Source: Acanthacorydalis orientalis (taxonomy: Eukaryota; Arthropoda; Insecta; Megaloptera; Corydalidae). From it: DNA of 64,000 bases. The stretch is taken from the NCBI GenBank assembly GCA_034766995.1, contig CM068313.1, forward strand, positions 15,014,512 to 15,078,511. The letters run 5' to 3'. The translations under genes and the position numbers were made by a program. Within the stretch, counting starts at the first letter, position 1. Every line of letters starts with the position of its first letter. The notes under the pieces are model-generated. The model was given only the letters and a program-made list of their open reading frames with translations. It made no database searches and was not told the DNA's origin. Of this stretch, positions 56,762 to 64,000 are shown piece by piece.

Positions 56762-57507
56762 TATTTTGGCACAAACATTATCCCTTTTTCGTTCTCCGAC
56801 GAAAAGCTTTTTTCGTATTCCGAGCGACGATGCTTTTTATGAGATGTATACAGTGGTCAATTTAAATTATCTATATGACCGAAGATTCAGACTGCATATA
56901 TAAATCGACAATACATATTTTTCATAAACCCCCTTTTTAAATCACACCTATTTTATGTTTGTATCAAAGTACAGTTTTGATTTATTTATTGGTTGATTGA
57001 TTGTCTCGTTTGAATTTGAAACAAGTCTTACTGTTATATCAATAAACAGTTTTCATATATTTATATGTGTTTGTATATAAAAAGTACTCTGACAAAAAAT
57101 TTTAACACTATATGTTTCACAAGAAAGACTATTAAATATTTTTTGCAACTTAATATTACGTATTTTGTCTTCGTTTCAAAAATATCGAAAGATTAATATT
57201 TAACAAGCACCAAGTCTCCGGAGTTTTTGTTACAAAAAAATTAGATGTAGCTTTTTGATAAGGAAACAGAAATATATCTTTCAATTTTTTTTAACTGTAT
57301 AAAATATCATTTTATACATAGTTAAATGAGTGTTTTTCTATACAAAATATAACAACTTAATTTCAAAGTTTATAATAACTAAAAATATAAGAAATACAAT
57401 ATTAAAATTAATAACGAATATAGACTAATGGTCGAAGTGATGAGAATATATAAAATTGAATACAAGTATATAAAAAAGAGGCCGTAAATCTTCAAATATG
57501 CAGATAA
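56762..57507. other. AT-rich non-coding stretch
   Basis: Nothing recognised. Confidence 0.45.
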
Positions 57508-57550
57508 TATATATATTTATATATATATAAATAAATATATATATATATAT

Positions 57551-57586
<36 letters not shown>

Positions 57587-57590
57587 ATAT
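57508..57590. repeat. (TA)n tract, heavily interrupted
   Basis: TA blocks separated by TTTATATAT, AAATAAATAT and ACACATAT. Confidence 0.9.
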
Positions 57591-57957
57591 TAAATACCAA
57601 ATTAAATAAATCAGTTCGTTTAGATGAATCAACGTTAAAAAAAATTAATTCAAATATTAGATTTTTTTCATTAATTGGATGAATAATGTACAGAATACAT
57701 TAATGCATAATAATAATACAGAAATGTATTCCGTCGACTGTTATAAATAATAAATGATTTTCATAAATAATAACACAAAATCCTCGCGTTTTTCATATTA
57801 CAAATTTTAATACATTTCTGCATTCCGTATCAAAAATTTAATTAGTTTTTAACAGCTTTCATATAACGTGATTTATGAAAGCTTCAAATTATAAATTCGA
57901 ATACTTTAGAAATATATAATTAAATATTTATATATTTTTATTACATGAGCTTTTTAT

Positions 57958-57977
57958 TATATATATATATATATATT
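57958..57977. repeat. Short (TA)n tract
   Basis: About 9 TA units followed by TTGTATGTGA. Confidence 0.85.
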
Positions 57978-58121
57978 GTATGTGATTTTTCCGACGAAAT
58001 AAGTGTTTTAATGAAGTGTTGATATTTTATCATACGTTTTTACAATTAACAAAATTTTATTGTATGTGACATTTACGGAAATTATTACTTTATTTTATGA
58101 TATATTAAAAAATATAATTTT

Positions 58122-58124
<3 letters not shown>

Positions 58125-58159
<35 letters not shown>

Positions 58160-58192
58160 TGATATATGTATGTATATATATATATATATACA
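58125..58192. repeat. (TA)n with GTATTGATATATGTATG interruption
   Basis: Two TA blocks of about 15 and 8 units. Confidence 0.9.
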
Positions 58193-58575
58193 TTTGTAAA
58201 TAATCCATGTGAAAGTATTAGAAGAAAAATAGAATTATTTGAGAATTCTTCAGTTTTTACAACGATCAAGTTTGTATTTTAAAAATATAGGAGCTTTTGC
58301 AGAGTCGGCATGAAGAAAGGTCATGGTTTTTAAGGAAAACTACACATTTTAGTTAACATTTTCTAGCACAATATCACCATCCAAATATTTATTTATATGT
58401 AGACAGATAATAACTGTATTTTCTATATTTATTTCACGGAAAACCTAATAACGATTAAAAGTTTATTTAAAAAATGAGCAGTCGCTGAAATGAATATTTA
58501 AGTATTAATAATTTGTGCTCTGTGGTTTCGGTAAAAACTTAAACAACTGTAATCTGTCGCTACGAATTTTCTAGT

Positions 58576-59036
58576 TTAATCCTTTCGATATTACCGGTGA
58601 CTATAGTCACTCATCAACACGTATTCGCTGTATGCTACCAGTGACTATAGTCATCCGTTAAAATCTTACATTGATTCACAACTTAGGTCTTATATAGCTT
58701 ACATAGCTTGTTATCTCCATCGTAATCGGGTTCTTTTGTTTTGTAATTATTTGGGTTTTTTGTCACGGACATTTCGAACATAACATATTGAGGATTAGTG
58801 CTAAAGTAACGTTTCGACAGTACATTAGAGATAACATAAGATTTTATTTCAGTAAAGTATTTAATGGTAAGTACTTTTATTTCCTACGTTTTTCTTTCAT
58901 TATTTTTTTCTTTAGGTGTGTATTGTAAATGTATGTTCAAATTATATCAGGCCTATATAGTAACCCCGTAACCGCGATTCGAGTACCCGTACAGGAAGCA
59001 TATTGGCAAAAAACATAGCCGTATCGAAAGGGTTAA
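58576..59036. mobile_element. piggyBac-like TTAA element (453-bp body)
   Basis: TTAA at 58576-58579 and 59033-59036. Ends are TCCTTTCGATATTACC on the left and, as reverse complement of the right, CCCTTTCGATACGGC. Just inside the left end, GTGACTATAGTCAC (58597-58610, a perfect 14-bp palindrome) is repeated as GTGACTATAGTCA at 58641-58653, each preceded by ACC(G/A). These are sub-terminal repeats of the kind expected for transposase binding. No transposase frame remains. Confidence 0.8.
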
Positions 59037-59040
59037 AATA

Positions 59041-59089
<49 letters not shown>
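59041..59089. repeat. (CA)n-(TA)n compound microsatellite
   Basis: ACACACACATACA then about 17 TA units, starting 5 bp after the TTAA of the preceding element. Confidence 0.95.
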
Positions 59090-59092
<3 letters not shown>

Positions 59093-59551
59093 GTCTTTAA
59101 TCAATATACAATATTCTCTTCATCAGAAGTTACTTTAAAATAATAAACATTTATAAGAATAAAATTAACACCAAAAGAAAAACTGAAAATACAGGAAACG
59201 GAATGGAAAAAAAAGTTTTTATAAATGAATATTTTTTTACTCTACAAACAGATTTTTTTTCTCGTTAAATATCTTCAGTAAATCATTGAATAATAAATTA
59301 TTAAATTGTGTTCATTGAATCACTGAATTATCAGAATGTGAAGAATAAGAAAATATGGTTAGAATTTTCTGTACCTTGCCGCTCTGATGATGAAGGCATC
59401 ACTAACGAAATTCGCAAAGGTAACTATTAAATTTAATCAACAATGATTTATTAAATATTTTTGGATTGAAACATTTTGTGGTTTGTAGGGTGCAAAATAG
59501 TTAATTTATTAGGTTGATAGGAAAATAATTGCGGTTTATGAGCTTCAAATT

Positions 59552-59580
59552 CATATATATATATATATATATATATATTA
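59552..59580. repeat. (TA)n inside mariner copy D
   Basis: About 12 TA units replace the A/T-rich tail word found in copies B and C. Confidence 0.9.
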
Positions 59581-59597
59581 ATTTAAGTGGTCTAGAA

Positions 59598-59855
59598 CTA
59601 TTCGATGACTTGAAACTTTTGTGTAAGCTTTCGAATTGTTGTACGTGGTTCCAATTCAACTAATGCCTTCAGTTGGTCGTTATAAACTGAAGAAGTACGT
59701 CCGCGACTTTCTTCATCTTCAAGGTTCTCGTCCCCAGCACGAATTTTTTGGAACCACCATTGCACTGTACGTTCCTTAAAAGTACTCACACTAAAAGCAT
59801 CGATTATTTTACGAGCAGTTTCTGCGGCTTTACCACTCATTAAGAACTCATACAA
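59598..59855 (-). pseudogene. mariner N-terminal (HTH-only) frame, copy D, best preserved
   Basis: This is the longest uninterrupted HTH frame of the group, about 85 codons. It reads GKAAETARKIIDAFSVSTFK, then ERTVQWWFQKIRAGDENLED, then ESRGRTSSVYNDQLKALVEL and EPRTTIRKLTQKF. Both HTH segments and the GR(P/T) linker are in frame. The family start codon (MEKKQIR-type, around 59888) is out of register by one base, so initiation would have to use an internal Met (MSGKAAE). The frame ends at the common junction, with no catalytic domain. Confidence 0.8.
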
Positions 59856-60079
59856 AAATTTTCTCTAATTTTCTTATATTTCATTTTTAATTCAATAGCC
59901 CAAATTGAAGCAAAATTAATAATAAAACCAAAGTCGATGTTACCAAATTACAGATCGAAAAATTCACTTTAAAATAATATTAACATGCACACGATGAAAA
60001 GATACGTTCACTAAAAAAATAAGGTTATAATACGGAAACGAAAACCCGCAATTATTTTCCTACCACCCTAATAAAAAAT

Positions 60080-60363
60080 TAAATTTAATCAGTGTCCGAA
60101 CTGTATTGTGAAAAAGGATAAGTTTCTAAAGGACGAAAATGAGAATTATAAGACAGGTTACCTAAAAATAATAGAAATTCAAAATATATGCAAATGAGTT
60201 GAATTCAAACTTGCAAACGTAGCAAGATCTAACGGTATGTTTGAAGTAGATTAAAATGATCGTTTTAAAATATGTTACTGACTTAGAGGTAAAAATGTTT
60301 ACTGGCATAAAAAATATGTTTCATTTTTTTGAAGTAGAAAACTCATACTACTAATTTTTGAGG

Positions 60364-60365
<2 letters not shown>
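60080..60365. other. AT-rich non-coding stretch
   Basis: Nothing recognised. Confidence 0.4.
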
Positions 60366-60417
<52 letters not shown>

Positions 60418-60425
60418 ATACCTAT
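60366..60425. repeat. (TA)n microsatellite
   Basis: About 24 TA units, then GATATACCTATATATA. Confidence 0.95.
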
Positions 60426-60958
60426 ATATATAAAACTATAAATAAAAAAGAATCCGATATTTTAAAATTAAATAAAAACTGTAATCCAATTAACCATTTC
60501 GTTTTATTATATTTTTAAAACAAATTCCATAAAAAATACATTAACAATAGTTTAAAAATGCATTTCAAGTGCACTGCCATTCGTTCGATCATTCAAACCT
60601 GATATCAAAACGTATCAGTAAAACACATCAGTCTGTTCGAAACAAAACCCATGTTATTTATTCTGAAATATTCGTCCCGTCATGTGTGCAGAATATCGTA
60701 AAACCAAAAACAAAACGATCTATTTATATTGTTATGTATCGCGACATGAAACCTACACGAAATGGAAATGCATCTCGTGCAGATGCTTGCACGAGATAAG
60801 AAAATAAGAAAAATCGTTTACGATTGTGCATACGGTAACACAGGAGCTGATCGAATGGGATATGCGCTTTTATTTAAGGGCCTTACGGTCTCAGATTATT
60901 GATTTTTCAATAAGGATGCACGTTTTATGCTAGGTTATTCTTTCTTGTTATTTATGAT

Positions 60959-60960
<2 letters not shown>
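60426..60960. other. Non-coding, moderate complexity at 60560-60900
   Basis: The 76-residue plus frame (60569-60799) has ordinary composition but no recognised domain. ATGCATCTCGTGCAGATGCT then TGCACGAGAT contains the inverted pair ATCTCGTGCA / TGCACGAGAT (60771-60798). Confidence 0.35.
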
Positions 60961-61026
<66 letters not shown>

Positions 61027-61029
61027 ATA
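60961..61029. repeat. (TA)n microsatellite inside GATATCATA / TATGATATA
   Basis: About 31 TA units bounded by ATGATATCA on the left and TGATATA on the right. Confidence 0.95.
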
Positions 61030-62871
61030 TTCAAAAATATTCACTATTTATTTTTTGAAAATCATAGATAAGTATGTTAATATATGCACAAAACCAATTT
61101 ATAGCACATTTTGATTGTTCAAGAGATCACAAAAATTGTGAAAAGTCGAAATTAGATGGATTTTATAATATTACATTCTGTACCCACAGCTATATAAAAT
61201 TATAAGGAAGTGATTGATAATTTTTAATAAGTATTTAATTTTTTTACGATTCACTATCCTGATGGCTTTTTTCCTAGTATATTAGAGACTCGTCTGCCTA
61301 AATATGGCACTCGTGCCGAAAGTATTAGTGGAGAACATACACACACATGGTCCAAAAGGATGAAGACCACAAAGCAACATATCAGCAGAATAACAGATAT
61401 AAAAGCATGCAATTATAATTTTATAACGATTATCTTATTTCATTTACAATCAATTTGATTAGTTTTTTAATACATTATTAAAGGTAATCGTTCAATTTAC
61501 ATAATAAAATTTAATAATCTCTTTATTCTAATGTGTTTATGCTTATACTTTTTTTACAAATATAATACTTATATAAATTTTCTAGTGGAATAGAAGTTAA
61601 TATCATTTTGATCCTAGAAAAGTGAATCGAATATCTAGAAAAATGTTCAAACTTATTTATATTTTTAATAAACGCACAACTGTTGAGGACAAATCGGTCC
61701 GGAGGCAACGGTTTTGTTTCCTTTGGGAATAAGTCACCTGTCACTTACTCTCCGCTATAGTCTCTTGCTGAAGGCAAATGCAGACGGAGGGAATGATTCC
61801 CGAATGCAAAATGCAATTTCATTCCAAGTTTTCGCAAACTCTATTGAAAATAAAATATTTATTTACGTCTCTTCTGTAATTTTCTGATTTAATTTTATAT
61901 TCGTGATCTTCGTACCTACATAAAGATGTAGGAATTAATCTGTGCTGAAATGTTCGTACTGGATTCTCATTGAATGATTTAAAAAATATTAAATTCTTTT
62001 ATTAAACTAATATATTCCATTTTTTCAGTATTTCTATAATATTTACATTTAACTAAACAAATATCCTTTATTTTAGTTGCAAATGGTTGTATTAAAATGA
62101 CTAACAGACTGTGTATTGGACGATTTTTTTCTGTTATTAAGAAAGATTGTTTTAAAATATGATTTTAATATATTTTCAAAATTATTCCTTTATGTTAAAT
62201 TTTACAAGCGGATAAAATTATTATTAAAAAAGTCTTTTACTTGATTCTGCCTTGAAATTCATATTTTATTACTCATAATAATTTTAAAAGTATATACAGA
62301 TTATTTTAGATATCACATATAATCTCTCTTTATATACTTGTCTTTTTTAAGATAAAATAATATGTATTTGAACGATAATATTTCTTAATAAAAAACAAAT
62401 ATATATTTTACAAGACATATTTATAATATTTATTATTAAATGTTTAATAATCATTTTATGTTGAAAATTTCAAAAAGAAAACATTTTCAAAGTTTATTAT
62501 GACATTTAACATCGTTAAAAATAAATATAGTAAAATATAATAAGGTGTTCTGAATAACGTAACAACCTATTATTTTATATCTTGACAAACATACCATTAT
62601 TTTGCAATATTTATTACACATAAAAGTTATAATTTAAAAATTGAAATTTAATGCATGAAGAATTTAAGTATAGAGTAAAAATGTAACATACTACAATATA
62701 AAAGTTTATAATATATATAAATTATTTTTAAATTACACGTTTTCAAATATAGTATTGATCGTATAATTTTTAATACTTTATTTTGATACACTTTCAACTT
62801 ATCAGTTGATTCATTTTATAATATGTTATTTATTAACACTGCTGTTTTAATTTAATACAAAGAAAGAGGAA
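61030..62871. other. AT-rich non-coding stretch
   Basis: About 1.8 kb. A slightly more complex patch lies at 61680-61830 (CAAATCGGTCCGGAGGCAAC). No gene recognised; the 73-residue minus frame at 61523-61744 has no domain. Confidence 0.4.
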
Positions 62872-62898
62872 CACACACACACCGACACACACACATCC

Positions 62899-62951
<53 letters not shown>
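62872..62951. repeat. (CA)n-(TA)n compound microsatellite
   Basis: ACACACACACACCGACACAC then ACACATCCACATACA and about 25 TA units. Confidence 0.95.
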
Positions 62952-62956
<5 letters not shown>

Positions 62957-63445
62957 TGTAGTGGGAAAATCAAAAATGAAATGAATATTTTTTTATATAT
63001 CTACAACAAATTATTCATTTATTTCTCAAGATTATTTTCTTTCAATACACATTAGCAATTGTATGATTATAAAAAATGACATGAAATAAATGTTAAGTAT
63101 TCTTCATTATTTTTAATTGGATATATTTTTGGCATTAGTACGTCCTATCAATACTCTAATTTATAATTTTGTATAATTTTGTATAAAAAACGCCATTAAT
63201 GCAGAAAGAACTAAAAGAAATAATGCAATAAAATTTGTAAAACATTGAAATATGTCCAAATAAAGCAATAACGGTATCATATAAACGAATACCTCTTTTC
63301 ATATTTTTTTTACATTTTTTCTGTTTATATTTATATCAGATTTCTAATTGTATTTTTATATACAAATTAAATCAGTTATAATTGCATAATTAAAGTTCAA
63401 TTATATACTTTTTTGTGCTTTTATTAGTCTCAAATACAAAATAAA
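62952..63445. other. AT-rich non-coding stretch
   Basis: A short direct repeat TTTTGTATAA occurs twice at 63167-63186. Otherwise nothing recognised. Confidence 0.45.

Positions 63446-63505
<60 letters not shown>
63446..63505. repeat. (CT)n-(TA)n compound microsatellite
   Basis: About 9 CT units then about 21 TA units. Confidence 0.95.
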
Positions 63506-63507
<2 letters not shown>

Positions 63508-63539
63508 TTCTATAGGTATTTAATAATTAAGTATGCGTC

Positions 63540-63611
63540 AGACATTACTGACTGAGTACTACGACTAACAGGGTACTCATGCCTCTGAGTACTCCAACAA
63601 GAAAGGGTTAA
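63540..63611. mobile_element. Possible single end of a TTAA element
   Basis: AAAGGGTTAA at 63602-63611 has the form of a piggyBac-type right end (compare CGAAAGGGTTAA at 59025-59036). Upstream are sub-terminal repeats of GAGTACT (63556, 63588) and GGTACTC. No matching left end with TTAACCC was found nearby, so this is a candidate relic only. Confidence 0.35.
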
Positions 63612-63839
63612 TATACTATATACATTCTTGATGACAACAGCAAACTGAAGATGGCATAAAATTAAAACCGATAACAGTGAATAATAATAAATATAATTCG
63701 AAGCATATAAATTATTTATTTTATATTAAATGATTTTTTTTAAATAGTTACTATAATGAACGATTAAAAGTGTTGATTGAGAACCAAGAAGTATAAAATA
63801 ACCAAAATAAATAAATTAAATAGTACGATAAATATACTA

Positions 63840-63967
63840 GAAAATAAATTTAAGTGTAAGTAAAAAAAGGTACTGCGAAAGAAAAAGAAACAGGCACTTG
63901 AAAGAGAAAGGAACTGGAACAGGTCTTTATTCAAAATTGGATCATGAAAGGCTGAAGATAGTGATCT
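63840..63967 (+). pseudogene. Probable second RTE-type LINE C-terminal tail
   Basis: The plus-strand frame ends ELEQVFIQNWIMKG then stop at 63948-63950, aligning with EEAFIQQWINRG-stop of the LINE at 20815. One frame over, just upstream, QALERERNWN aligns with EALNRTKW, and INILENK near 63818 with IKNILGK. A frameshift separates them. The 3' flank AGATAGTGATCTGATAACTG may be a decayed GAT-triplet tail. More decayed than the first copy, and in the opposite orientation. Confidence 0.6.
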
Positions 63968-64000
63968 GATAACTGAAATCAACAATTTTTATTCATTTAT

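Larger units (their letters stand above)
59509..60071 (-). mobile_element. HTH-only mariner derivative, copy D, 563 bp, TA duplication
   Basis: Left end TTAGGTTGATAGGAAAATAA then TTGCGG. Right end CCGCAATTATTTTCCTACCA then CCCTAA. TA on both sides (59507-59508 and 60072-60073). Same structure and deletion junction as copies A-C. A (TA)n tract at 59552-59580 has grown inside the 3' tail, where other copies read AATACATTTTTTAA. Confidence 0.95.

Overview
The window looks like non-coding, strongly AT-rich nuclear DNA from an insect. The evidence is several subfamilies of mariner DNA transposons, an RTE-clade LINE tail, piggyBac-like TTAA elements, a hAT-like element and a very high density of (TA)n microsatellites. 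Short islands that keep many CpG dinucleotides interrupt the AT-rich background. This mix is common in Hymenoptera (bees, ants, wasps), which is my best guess for the host, but no host gene is present to confirm it. I found no convincing host protein-coding gene, rRNA, tRNA or CRISPR array. Long open frames are either translated (TA)n tracts (Ile/Tyr runs), transposase relics, or antisense shadows of those relics. The window is best read as a large intergenic region or a very long intron.

Layout. 1-1 kb: a foldback MITE bounded by (TA)n/(GA)n tracts. 2.1-2.3 kb: a small cluster of E-box and Sox-like sites. 5.1-7.8 kb: a CpG-bearing island, a 372-bp tandem duplication and a separate 80-bp duplication. 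10.5-17.8 kb: two HTH-only mariner derivatives, a 941-bp mariner, a hairpin MITE, a partial hAT-like end and CpG-bearing islands. 20-21.2 kb: the strongest CpG-bearing island, then a 5'-truncated RTE LINE with a perfect 11-bp target duplication. 23.5 kb: a MITE with internal palindromes. 25.0-25.7 kb: a hAT-like element with a near-perfect 8-bp duplication that itself contains an 80-bp mariner micro-MITE. 28.8 kb: a two-unit ~175-bp satellite fragment. 32-42.8 kb: a second foldback MITE and a run of decayed mariners. 43.8-59 kb: three TTAA piggyBac-like elements, a second hairpin MITE and another irritans-type mariner. 59.5-60.1 kb: an HTH-only mariner. 63.8 kb: a probable second RTE tail.

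How the parts relate. Two groups of non-autonomous mariners stand out. The first has at least six copies (A-F) sharing one deletion: they keep the DNA-binding N-terminus but lose the catalytic domain, and the smallest copy is just the two ends. The second has three irritans-type copies (H, I, J) that lost the DNA-binding N-terminus but keep the catalytic region. Two of these share a further deletion, so an order of descent can be read. All three of this group, one other mariner and both foldback MITEs have (TA)n tracts against both ends, while the HTH-only group does not. Every transposase seen here is broken by stops, frameshifts, deletions or loss of a catalytic Asp, so activity in trans would need a source elsewhere in the genome.
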